Assembly: GCA_016704425.1 (NCBI GenBank)
Contig: JADJAC010000011.1
Span: 744,001-808,000, forward strand
Reading direction: 5' to 3'
Origin: Sphingomonadales bacterium
Lineage (GTDB): Bacteria; Pseudomonadota; Alphaproteobacteria; Sphingomonadales; Sphingomonadaceae
Length of the DNA stretch: 64,000 nucleotides
Positions 9,969-18,152 of this stretch are shown piece by piece. Position 1 is the first letter of the stretch. The number at the start of each line of letters is the position of its first letter. The notes below the pieces were generated by a model, which saw only the letters and a program-made list of their open reading frames with translations, had not been told where the DNA came from and did no database searches. The position numbers were made by a program, and so were the translations under genes.

Positions 9969-10519
9969 TGCCCAACACCCTACGCCACAAACGCTCCACG
10001 GCCGCGGGCGTGGTTCCGACGACGGCTGCCCTGTCGCTCGGCGAGCTCGCCATCAACACCTATGACGGCAAGCTGTTTCTCAAGAAGAACGTCTCGGGCG
10101 CCGAGACCGTGGTTGAGGTGGGCGCGATCACCTCGGGCGGTGTCACCGCCGCGCTCGGCTACACTCCGGCCAACAAAGCGGGTGAGAGCTTCACCGGCGC
10201 GATCTCGGTGGCCGGGTCGATCACGGCGACCGGCGATGTGACGGCCTATTCCGACGCCAGCTTGAAGACCGATGTGGCGACCATCGCGGGTGCCCTGGAT
10301 CTGATCCGGCGGATGCGTGGCGTCCGCTATCAGCGCCTGGACACCGGCGCAGCCGGTATCGGGGTCATCGCCCAAGAACTGCGCGAGGTGACGCCTGAGC
10401 TGATCGCCGAGAACCCGGACGGCCTGCTCTCGGTCGCCTATGGCAATCTGGTCGGAGTGCTGATCGAGGCGGTGAAGGAACTGGCCGCCAGGGTCGAGAC
10501 GCTCGAGACGCGCCCATGA
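9968..10519 (+). CDS. Tail fibre with C-terminal S74 intramolecular chaperone
   Basis: A 183-residue protein whose N-terminus (MPNTLRHKRS, then LSLGELAINTYDGKLFLKK) repeats the head motif of the preceding fibre. The C-terminal part from about residue 93 has the peptidase S74 signature: YSDASLKTD with the Ser/Lys dyad, then RMRGVRYQRL, GVIAQELREVTPELI and a terminal coiled coil. In known fibres this domain drives trimer folding and then cuts itself off. The fibre shaft here is short, so it probably acts as an adaptor or small fibre. Confidence 0.75.
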   Translation: MPNTLRHKRSTAAGVVPTTAALSLGELAINTYDGKLFLKKNVSGAETVVEVGAITSGGVTAALGYTPANKAGESFTGAISVAGSITATGDVTAYSDASLKTDVATIAGALDLIRRMRGVRYQRLDTGAAGIGVIAQELREVTPELIAENPDGLLSVAYGNLVGVLIEAVKELAARVETLETRP

Positions 10520-11880
10520 CCCTGCAATCCTCCGGCGGGATCTCGCTCTCCAATGTGTCGGTCGAGCTGGGGCGAAGCGCATCTGCGACCACCTCCCTTG
10601 GCGAGGCGGCGGTCCGCGCTCTGGCTGGGATTGCGTCCGGCCCGATCTCGCTGTCGAACCTCTATGGCAAGTCGTCAACCAGCTACTGGTATGTGGCCTG
10701 CGGTTCGCTTGAGACCATCCAGTCGTTCGGGACCGACAGCGCCGGCAACATCTATGCGTTCGGTTATTCGCTGATCGCCAAGTTCAACGCCGACGGCGTC
10801 CTGCAATGGCAACGGACCATCAACCGGACGATCATGGCCGGCAAGGCGATGGCCGATGGCACCGTCCATCTGGCCGGTTACTGGATCGTCTCGGGCTCGA
10901 ACTACGGCTCCTACGTCGCCCGCCTGGATACCAACGGCAATCTCATCTGGACCCGCAGCCTCGATGCCACCGGCAATGCCGAGTACGGCTACGACGCCGA
11001 TGCGACCTCGACCGACGTCTATATGGTCGGCCAGACACTCAGCCAGGGCGCAGGCGCGGGCGACGCGCTCATCGCCAAATGGAACAGCGCCGGCACGTTC
11101 CAGTGGCAGCGATCGCTCGGTGGGTCGGGCGCCGACTCTGCGATCCGCGTGGTGAGCGACGCCAGCGGCAACAGCTATTTCGTCGGCACCACGGCCAGCG
11201 CCGGCGGCATGGGCGGCCAGGACATCCTGATCGCCAAGTACAACTCGGCGGGGACCCTTGCCTGGCAACGGTCGCTGGGGACCTCATCGGCCGACAGCGG
11301 CATCTCGATCACCTTCAACGCCGCCGGCAATCCGGTGATCCTGGGCTACGGCACGGCCACCGGAAACGCGATCGTCGCCACCTACGACACCAGCGGCAAT
11401 CTGCTCTGGCAGGTGCAGCTGCCGGCCAATTTCTACCCGCGGGACATCACGGCCGACACGGCTGGCAACGTCTATCTGGTCGGCAACAACTATGCGGACT
11501 CGACCGGGTTCGTGGCCAAGATCGACGGCTCGGGCAATCTGGTCTGGAGCCTGCAGATCTCGACGCTGGCCGGGTTCTGGGTCGAGATCACCGGGGCCAA
11601 GGTCGCCGGCGGCGGGCTGGTGTTCAACGCCCAGGAATGGATCATGATCAAGAACGGATCGATGGTCCTGGCGAGCAGCATATTCAAGCTGCCGCTCGAC
11701 GGATCGAAGACTGGTGCCTGGGGTGAGTTCACGGGCGCTGCGGGGTCGGTCACCCTGTCGGCCGGGACGCTGACGGGGCTCACGCGCGCACTGACCAGCG
11801 CGACGCGGACCCTGACGGCGGGATCGTTGGCGGCGACGGTCGCGGCGGGGAGTACGACGTTTACGAAGACCGCGATTTAG
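10516..11880 (+). CDS. Phage tail-tip protein with beta-propeller (SBBP-like) repeats
   Basis: A 454-residue protein overlapping the preceding gene by 4 bp. Residues 1-55 (LQSSGGISLSNV, then GPISLSNLYGKSS) are a conserved virion-attachment head found in phage tail proteins. Residues 60-380 contain about six repeats with a G-x-L-x-W-x-R/Q core (GVLQWQRT, GNLIWTRS, GTFQWQRS, GTLAWQRS, GNLLWQVQ, GNLVWSLQ) separated by Gly/Asn/Thr-rich strands, the pattern of an SBBP/NHL-type beta-propeller. The C-terminus is Thr/Ala/Leu-rich. A receptor-binding role is likely but inferred. It is the last gene of the tail module, 13 bp from the convergent defence operon. Confidence 0.7.
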   Translation: MTLQSSGGISLSNVSVELGRSASATTSLGEAAVRALAGIASGPISLSNLYGKSSTSYWYVACGSLETIQSFGTDSAGNIYAFGYSLIAKFNADGVLQWQRTINRTIMAGKAMADGTVHLAGYWIVSGSNYGSYVARLDTNGNLIWTRSLDATGNAEYGYDADATSTDVYMVGQTLSQGAGAGDALIAKWNSAGTFQWQRSLGGSGADSAIRVVSDASGNSYFVGTTASAGGMGGQDILIAKYNSAGTLAWQRSLGTSSADSGISITFNAAGNPVILGYGTATGNAIVATYDTSGNLLWQVQLPANFYPRDITADTAGNVYLVGNNYADSTGFVAKIDGSGNLVWSLQISTLAGFWVEITGAKVAGGGLVFNAQEWIMIKNGSMVLASSIFKLPLDGSKTGAWGEFTGAAGSVTLSAGTLTGLTRALTSATRTLTAGSLAATVAAGSTTFTKTAI

Positions 11881-11893
11881 GCGTCGCGGTCGC

Positions 11894-14689
11894 CTACCAT
11901 CCGATCGAAAGCTGTTCTTTGACGGATATCGGGTCCAGCACCAGGGGCGAGGTTTCCCAGTCTGCGTCCTCAACCTTGCTGTACTTCACGTCGAACGGAT
12001 TGCGTGTCGCGGCTGTGCGGTCGATCAACAGGTTGGCGGACTGTTCGTCGTTGAGCGCCACCTGGACCCAGACATCCTCTAAGGTATCTGGGATCTGACC
12101 GAACAGCCCGTGAATGGCTTCCAGCCTGTCAGCCAGAACCTGATGCACGCGGTCCTCAACAGAGTCGCGGTAACGCAGGTTGGCGATCCAGATCTCACTC
12201 CGCGCCTGACCGATGCGCTGAATGCGCCCCTTACGCTGCTCCAGTCTCGTGGGGTTCCAGGGCAAATCGATGTTTATGAGCGTTCCCAGCCGCTGCAGGT
12301 TGAGGCCTTCCGACGCAGCATCGGTCCCCAACAGGAGCTTCATTTCACCTGAGCGCACCCAGCCCTTCAGGAGATTGCGGTCACAGCGCTGGAACTTTCC
12401 GTCCCGCCAGAACCCCGAGCGGTTGCTGCCGGCGTAGAGACCGATGTCGATGCCCGCGAACTCGGCACGCTTGGACATCTCGTCGCCGACCCAGCGGACG
12501 GTATCGTAGTACTGCGAGAACAGGATGCAGCCGAGATCCAGCCATGCGCGCTGCGATCCTGGCTGGGTGCCGCGAAGATACCCAATGAGGGCGTCGAGCT
12601 TCGGGTCGTTGTTTCCGCCCTCCTTCAAGAGGCTGAGACAGCGCTGAAGCGAGGTCATTTCGGCGGGAGTAAAATTCTTGAAATCACTTGCAGCGGAAGT
12701 CTGGCGGCCCGGCTGCAGAATCGCCTCCTCCTCGACGTCATCATCTTCGTCGTCGTCCAGCACATCAGGGTTGGCGCCAAGCAACTTTGTGATGGTGCGG
12801 CGGCCGGCCTCCATCGAGCTGCCGAGGCGGCGCAGGAGCAAGGTCTTGAAGAACCCGGCGCCCTTGACCCGCTGCTGAAGCAACCGAGAAAACTCCTCGG
12901 CCTCTTCATAGGCCTCGCGCAGGTAGCCACCGAGCGCCAGGGCGTCCTCGTCGTTCTCGCCAAACAGTTTCACGCTGACCTTCGGCAGGAAATACCCACC
13001 GGTCGCGGGGTTGATCGTGGCTTCCAGATAGGCCCGTGTACGCCGCACAATGCAGCGGAGCAGCGGGTTGTAGGTTTCGCCGTAGCCGGGCAACAGGCCG
13101 TTATGAAGTTGGACACGGCGGATCGCTGGCGAGAGCTTGTCGAGGGTCTCTGGCCGGAACTGCCAACGCGTATCCTCCGCGTCGAGGCTGCTTCTGATCT
13201 TGTCGAACGCCTTCCCTTCAAAACGGGATGGAAGAGGGTCCATGACGTATTGCCAGCCGGCCCGGTCGTCATTGGTCGGGACGGCTTCGACCCCGGTGGC
13301 AATGTCCAAGCAATGGCTCGCCTGGAACCAGGGGCTGCTCTGAGTCCAACCGCCAAGCACGCCGTCGTTGCCATGCGACAGAACGTGCAGCAGGTCCCAG
13401 GCTTCAACGGGGTGCAACTGAACCGGCGTTGCCGTCGCTAAGAGCATGCTCTTCGTCCTGGGACCGATCAGCCGCAGGAAAGCCATCAGCTTATTGGGTT
13501 CAGCCTTCTCATCGATTTCCTCAGCCTTGGCATCTACCTTGGGGACCTTGCGGCGGCGGGCTCGGTGAGATTCGTCGACGATCACGCAAGCGTACTTGCG
13601 TCCGAGTAGCTGATTGATAGCTTCCGACTGACCTCGAACCACGAGCCCTTGAGATACCAGGCCGATCCGCCGCGGGCATTTTCCAAGCGATTTGGCGCCG
13701 TCCGAGGGATACTCCGCATCGTTTTCGTCGACCCATGCCCGCCCGTTCCATCGAGCTGAGGGCAACTGCAACAACTCCATGAGCTCGTCCTGCCACTGCT
13801 GAAGTAGAGGCTTGGGAGCCAGGACGAGGATGGGCCCGCCATCCGGATCGTCGAGAGCGATGAGAAGTGCAGCCATGGCAAGCTGGATGGTCTTCCCCAG
13901 ACCAACCTGATCGGCCAGAACGAGCCGGGCGCCGCCAAGCCGGTGGCGTTCCAGCGCCAGCCTGGCGAAGTACTTCTGGTGCGGCCACAGACCTTGTTCG
14001 CGTCGATAGACGGGGGTCTCCACGGCGGCCGCGGCGGCAACGGCTGTCGGGTCCGGTATGGCCTTCAGTTCAGCAGGTTCAATGACCTTGCGCTTGATGA
14101 TCCGCTGAAGGTCCTGGGCAATGAACGGGCAACAGGAAAGATCAACCGCACGAGGGTCGGTCCATAGCGCATCGAACTCTTCCTGGACCCAGGCAACGGT
14201 TTCTGCGGAGTCGTCCTCCCACAGCAGTTCATAGTTCACCTTCCAGGCCGACGCGCTTTCGTTCACGCTGCCCAGAAAGGCTGTTGCCGTGCCATCGGCG
14301 CGCCGCAACACGCCGGCCTTCCCGTGGATCAAACCGAAGGCTGAGTCCGGGAGGACCCGCACTTCCATCCTCTTGTTCACCAGAGCGTCGTACAGCGCCC
14401 GATATCGATGCATTGCGATCGGCGGTGCATCTTCGGGCTTTCCCGAGCACCAGCTTCGCCGGATGGCGGCCTGGGCCGCTGCGGCCGTAATCAGATCCTG
14501 CGGATCAATGTCCGAATTGCAGATGATCCGCACCGGGCCAGCGACGCTGTTGATGGCCTCGCCAGCCACCTCAAACAGGCTTGAGCGGAAATAACCGGCA
14601 ATCCGGTCATAGGACACCGCCCCCTCCAGGCGCTTGGTGAGCACCGTGTGGTCAAGGCGTGTCCGTCGACTGGAATGCCGCTGCAGCAT
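11894..14689 (-). CDS. PLD-domain SNF2-family helicase of defence operon
   Basis: A 931-residue protein. Residues about 20-180 form a phospholipase-D-like domain with GLIHGKAGVL (near 120) and GSVNES (near 140), a single HKD-like half site. Residues about 240-930 are an SNF2/DEAH ATPase: LADQVGLGKT (near 257), DESH (near 370), ATATPVQ, then DAASEGLNLQ (near 790) and QRIGQAR (near 825). An acidic linker lies near 640. It resembles DrmD-type helicases of class 1 DISARM. The PLD part could be a nuclease or DNA-binding domain; that is not resolved. Its start shares a base with the methyltransferase stop (TGATG), so it is last in the operon. Confidence 0.85.
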   Translation of the reverse strand: MLQRHSSRRTRLDHTVLTKRLEGAVSYDRIAGYFRSSLFEVAGEAINSVAGPVRIICNSDIDPQDLITAAAAQAAIRRSWCSGKPEDAPPIAMHRYRALYDALVNKRMEVRVLPDSAFGLIHGKAGVLRRADGTATAFLGSVNESASAWKVNYELLWEDDSAETVAWVQEEFDALWTDPRAVDLSCCPFIAQDLQRIIKRKVIEPAELKAIPDPTAVAAAAAVETPVYRREQGLWPHQKYFARLALERHRLGGARLVLADQVGLGKTIQLAMAALLIALDDPDGGPILVLAPKPLLQQWQDELMELLQLPSARWNGRAWVDENDAEYPSDGAKSLGKCPRRIGLVSQGLVVRGQSEAINQLLGRKYACVIVDESHRARRRKVPKVDAKAEEIDEKAEPNKLMAFLRLIGPRTKSMLLATATPVQLHPVEAWDLLHVLSHGNDGVLGGWTQSSPWFQASHCLDIATGVEAVPTNDDRAGWQYVMDPLPSRFEGKAFDKIRSSLDAEDTRWQFRPETLDKLSPAIRRVQLHNGLLPGYGETYNPLLRCIVRRTRAYLEATINPATGGYFLPKVSVKLFGENDEDALALGGYLREAYEEAEEFSRLLQQRVKGAGFFKTLLLRRLGSSMEAGRRTITKLLGANPDVLDDDEDDDVEEEAILQPGRQTSAASDFKNFTPAEMTSLQRCLSLLKEGGNNDPKLDALIGYLRGTQPGSQRAWLDLGCILFSQYYDTVRWVGDEMSKRAEFAGIDIGLYAGSNRSGFWRDGKFQRCDRNLLKGWVRSGEMKLLLGTDAASEGLNLQRLGTLINIDLPWNPTRLEQRKGRIQRIGQARSEIWIANLRYRDSVEDRVHQVLADRLEAIHGLFGQIPDTLEDVWVQVALNDEQSANLLIDRTAATRNPFDVKYSKVEDADWETSPLVLDPISVKEQLSIGW

Positions 14690-17526
14690 CAGGCGTGATC
14701 GTTACGCAGACGGCCGGCTAGAATGCGCGCTGCCTCGGAATCCTCCAGCCACTCCGTCATTCCTTCGGCATTGCCCAGTGCTGCAAACCATTCGAGCAGC
14801 GCCACGAAGCCCTCGCGCTTGCCCCAATACGCTTGCCCGAAAGTGTCCCGCAGGTACTGCCGGCCAGGCTCTGGACTGTTGTCAGCGGCAGCGGTCTCGC
14901 GAATCGCAAACATGAGGTGGCGAAGTGGCGACGCCGCAAAAGGATGCGGTGCCCCCGAGGCGGCTCGCCCCCGCCGCCCGGGCAGTGCTGCATCTACTTC
15001 AGACCCCTGAAGCTGTCCCATCAAGCTGGACGACAGCCCGCTTGGAGTGAACATCCGGGCGCCGTTTGCCTTGTCGTTTTTCAAGAGTGGCTTGATGTCT
15101 GTGACACCGAAGCCGCGTGCCAACTCCTCGTACATCCCCTTGCGGCGCTCGCCCCGGCTCTCAATGTCCAGCGCCCGCAAGTAGTAGCGTTCCACCAGGG
15201 ACAACTCGCGCCAGGAATTGTCCAACCCTCTTGGAATAAGTGTGTCGCAGGCAATCCCGAGCGCACGCTCGATGACCGTCTGGAAGTCACTCTTCTCGTT
15301 CTTGGTCCTGACGGCAAAGACTTCATGTTCAACGTCACGGCCGTCGAGGGTGCCGTATTGGGTCAGCACCTTGAGCGCGGCGGCGTAGGCGGCAAGCTGG
15401 TAGTCGGCATCGTTGAAGTTGGGCTCGCCGCCCTCATCCAACGCCTGCATGGATTCTATCTGGCGTTTAACCTCATCCTCAACGAGCGGATACACCTCGT
15501 CCAGGAAGCCGGGTTCGCTTGAGACACGTTTGCGGAGAACTAGGCACACTGTTCCCTGGACATAGTTGCCCTTCTTTAGCCCCGCAGCCGTTTCGGTGCT
15601 TATCGTCCAAGCCGCCGTCGCTTTCAAACCAGCAGCCCAAAGAATCATCCCCAGGTCAGCCCAGACTGATGGATCTTGGTGCGTAAACATCACCATCTGC
15701 ATGCCATTGTCGGGCATGTGCCTAGCTAAATTTTGGTATATCTCCACCATTGACCGCCGGAAGTCTTCGCCGTCGCCACGCACGGCAAGTTCGGCACGCG
15801 CATCAGAAACCCACTCGGGAAAGACTTTGGCTAGTTGCTTGTCGTACCAGGCGAGAAAGAAATCTCCCAACTCGTGATAGTTGATCGCATCCGCATAGGG
15901 CGGATCTGTAATCCAGAGATCGCAATTATGACTGATATCTCGCGCATCTTCCAGTGAAGTAGAGCCAGATCCTTTAAAATTGATGTCTACTATTTTATCA
16001 AATGTTTCCATTGTAGGTCTTATTTTTACAAATGGACGAGTTGAGTAGTTAAATAGAGTGTTCAAGGCCTGATTGCAAAATGTGTTGTTACCTTTTTCGT
16101 TGGTCGCGTGCTGCATCCAACCGCTAAGACGTGAGTTCCAATCCGCCATAGCTCCAATACCAAGTAGGCAACCCACTATCTGATTTCTATTTTCTCCAAT
16201 ATTGGCCGCTTGCTGCGCAATAAGTCCATGGATCAACAATTGTCTAGGCGTGAACAAATGGTGCCAGTAGATCCAGCCCCTCTCGCGAATAGGTTGGTCG
16301 GTGTTGTAACCGCTCTCGATGGCCTTCGATGGGATGAAACCCTCGCGCTGCCAATCTGAAAAAGACTCACGAAGCAGTTCTAGAACCTTAGCTTCACGTT
16401 CCAGATCCGCGGCGTCTGGAGCGGCGTAGCGGTGTTCACCCTTAGAGTTCACCCAACGAATACAATAGAGCCGTTCCTGAAAGACGTCTCCGGGGCGTGG
16501 TACTAAATCGCCATTGCTCCAACGGCGTAGACCTTCGGGACCGCGCAAGGCCTCCACCGACCATGAGCGGTTGGCATCAAAGGGATCGATGATGCGACTG
16601 TTGCCAACGGTCGCACCTTTCTTATCCTTATAGAGCTTCAATTCACCATCGTTGACCACCGCCACGTCCGGCTGTAACCGATCTGAACCGGCTAATCGCT
16701 GCCACCGAGCTACCACTTTGGATTTCTCACCGATCACCCAACTTGGGGCGAGCGGGATAAAGTAGTCGCAGCCCTCGGGTTTGACCTCCACGCAGTAGAG
16801 ATAGGCATCCGCGCGTTCGCCTCGCGCATTGTGTTCTAAGCCCCAGGCAGTGATTTGCCGGTCGGCTGCGGCGAGGGCTTCCGCCTGCACGCGCATCACC
16901 TCTTGCTGCACCTGTTTACCGCCGCCGAGCAGATTCAAACCGGCCCATGTAAGCAAGCCCGCTACGGGATTGAGATCGGAGCCAAAGGCTTCACAACCGA
17001 TACGGGCGGCTTCAAACGGAATGGAGCCGCCGCCGCAGAAACTGTCCCCGACACGGGGGGTGTGGCCGAAGGTGCGCTGGCCCAGTTGCTCGACCAAGTC
17101 GGACAAGTTCTTCGCCGTCGTGCCGAGGTGGGCGTTTATCTCGGCCCAGGCTGCCGTTGATGGACCCTCGACGTTTTCCGGGCGTTCGCAGTCAGCTATG
17201 CGCTCGGCATAGGGCAAGCGATCGAAGGCCGTTCGCGATGTCTTACGCTGAACGGCAGGCTTGCAGCGATCCCAAGCACCCGCATCGTCCATAGTGAGAA
17301 TCTTCAGAAAGATCTCGCGATCTTTCTTCGGATTGCTGGAAGCGGGCATGAGCATACCAAGGATCGACGCTCGAACCAGAATGAGGGGCTTCCGACCCCA
17401 CCATTTTCCCAGACGTGTAAGCGTCTGACCGTTGTTCGCCTTGCGCTCTTTATAGGCCTCCGCCGACAGCCGCGCGATGGGGAACTGAGTTTCGATAAAT
17501 GCGGGCACGTCCAGTACTCCAGTCAA
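14689..17526 (-). CDS. DUF1156 adenine-specific DNA methyltransferase
   Basis: A 945-residue protein. The N-terminal DUF1156 hallmark KWWGRKPL is near residue 41. The SAM-binding motif GDSFCGGGSIPFEA is near 160 and the catalytic DPPYAD of N6-adenine methylases near 540. Length and domain order match DrmMI of class 1 DISARM and other COG1743 proteins, which mark host DNA as self. A TTG at 17526 overlaps the preceding stop (TTGA); a GTG at 17508 is an alternative start. The stretch around 15950-16250 is clearly more AT-rich than its surroundings, suggesting a mosaic or foreign origin. Confidence 0.85.
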   Translation of the reverse strand: MTGVLDVPAFIETQFPIARLSAEAYKERKANNGQTLTRLGKWWGRKPLILVRASILGMLMPASSNPKKDREIFLKILTMDDAGAWDRCKPAVQRKTSRTAFDRLPYAERIADCERPENVEGPSTAAWAEINAHLGTTAKNLSDLVEQLGQRTFGHTPRVGDSFCGGGSIPFEAARIGCEAFGSDLNPVAGLLTWAGLNLLGGGKQVQQEVMRVQAEALAAADRQITAWGLEHNARGERADAYLYCVEVKPEGCDYFIPLAPSWVIGEKSKVVARWQRLAGSDRLQPDVAVVNDGELKLYKDKKGATVGNSRIIDPFDANRSWSVEALRGPEGLRRWSNGDLVPRPGDVFQERLYCIRWVNSKGEHRYAAPDAADLEREAKVLELLRESFSDWQREGFIPSKAIESGYNTDQPIRERGWIYWHHLFTPRQLLIHGLIAQQAANIGENRNQIVGCLLGIGAMADWNSRLSGWMQHATNEKGNNTFCNQALNTLFNYSTRPFVKIRPTMETFDKIVDINFKGSGSTSLEDARDISHNCDLWITDPPYADAINYHELGDFFLAWYDKQLAKVFPEWVSDARAELAVRGDGEDFRRSMVEIYQNLARHMPDNGMQMVMFTHQDPSVWADLGMILWAAGLKATAAWTISTETAAGLKKGNYVQGTVCLVLRKRVSSEPGFLDEVYPLVEDEVKRQIESMQALDEGGEPNFNDADYQLAAYAAALKVLTQYGTLDGRDVEHEVFAVRTKNEKSDFQTVIERALGIACDTLIPRGLDNSWRELSLVERYYLRALDIESRGERRKGMYEELARGFGVTDIKPLLKNDKANGARMFTPSGLSSSLMGQLQGSEVDAALPGRRGRAASGAPHPFAASPLRHLMFAIRETAAADNSPEPGRQYLRDTFGQAYWGKREGFVALLEWFAALGNAEGMTEWLEDSEAARILAGRLRNDHA

Positions 17527-18149
17527 AGCTTCAACGAGAGCTGGGAGTGCCCCAGAAGCTCACGGCGGGCACGGGGAGACATCCCTTCGCCCTTTACAAA
17601 GGTATTGTCAGCGATGGCGGCCCGAAGTGCTTTGCGCCAACCGATACCCTTTTGCATGGCCTGGCCGGTGGTCGCGACGGTCATGGTGTAGAGCCACCAA
17701 CGCTCTTCAGGGGCCAGCGCTTCCCAATTGTGGAGCGCATTGGGGATATCGTCCGGCGTCGCTTCTTCGACGGCCCAGCAAAGGATGCAGAGTTCCTTCC
17801 CCAGTGAAGGGTGGACCGGGATCGGCTTGCTAGGGTTCTTCTGAAACTTTGCCGGTGGCAGACCATTTGCCCGCAGGCGCCGGTTTGCCTCTTCCCAGAA
17901 CCCCGGAGCCAGCGCCAGCCATCGGGCCCTGTCGATTAGGACCCTCAGAGATGGGTCACCAGGCGATGTCGCGACGGACTCTCTTACACCCATGCCGTCA
18001 AGGTCATTGCCGCGATGCTCACTGATGCACACCATATCGTTGCCGCCAGCGCCCTTGGGGACGTCGATCAGGAACCCGTGCCTTGCCTCGTCGGGCAAGA
18101 AGCCGAGGCCGATCACTTTTCTGGTGGGTATTGAGGGCGTTCTGGCCAT
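17523..18149 (-). CDS. DUF3780 defence-associated protein
   Basis: A 208-residue protein lying 3 bp after the DUF499 stop and overlapping the methyltransferase start by 4 bp. DUF3780 proteins are known from their recurring place between DUF499 ATPases and DUF1156 methylases. The sequence has a beta-rich N-terminus (GFLIDVPKGAGGNDMVCI) and a helical C-terminus with ELCILCWAVEEA and ERWWLYTMTVATTGQ; the latter helix resembles the substrate-facing helix of archaeo-eukaryotic-like Trp-rich helical proteins. Its activity is not known. Context implies an obligate partner of the ATPase or methylase. Confidence 0.75.
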   Translation of the reverse strand: MARTPSIPTRKVIGLGFLPDEARHGFLIDVPKGAGGNDMVCISEHRGNDLDGMGVRESVATSPGDPSLRVLIDRARWLALAPGFWEEANRRLRANGLPPAKFQKNPSKPIPVHPSLGKELCILCWAVEEATPDDIPNALHNWEALAPEERWWLYTMTVATTGQAMQKGIGWRKALRAAIADNTFVKGEGMSPRARRELLGHSQLSLKL

Positions 18150-18152
18150 GTT

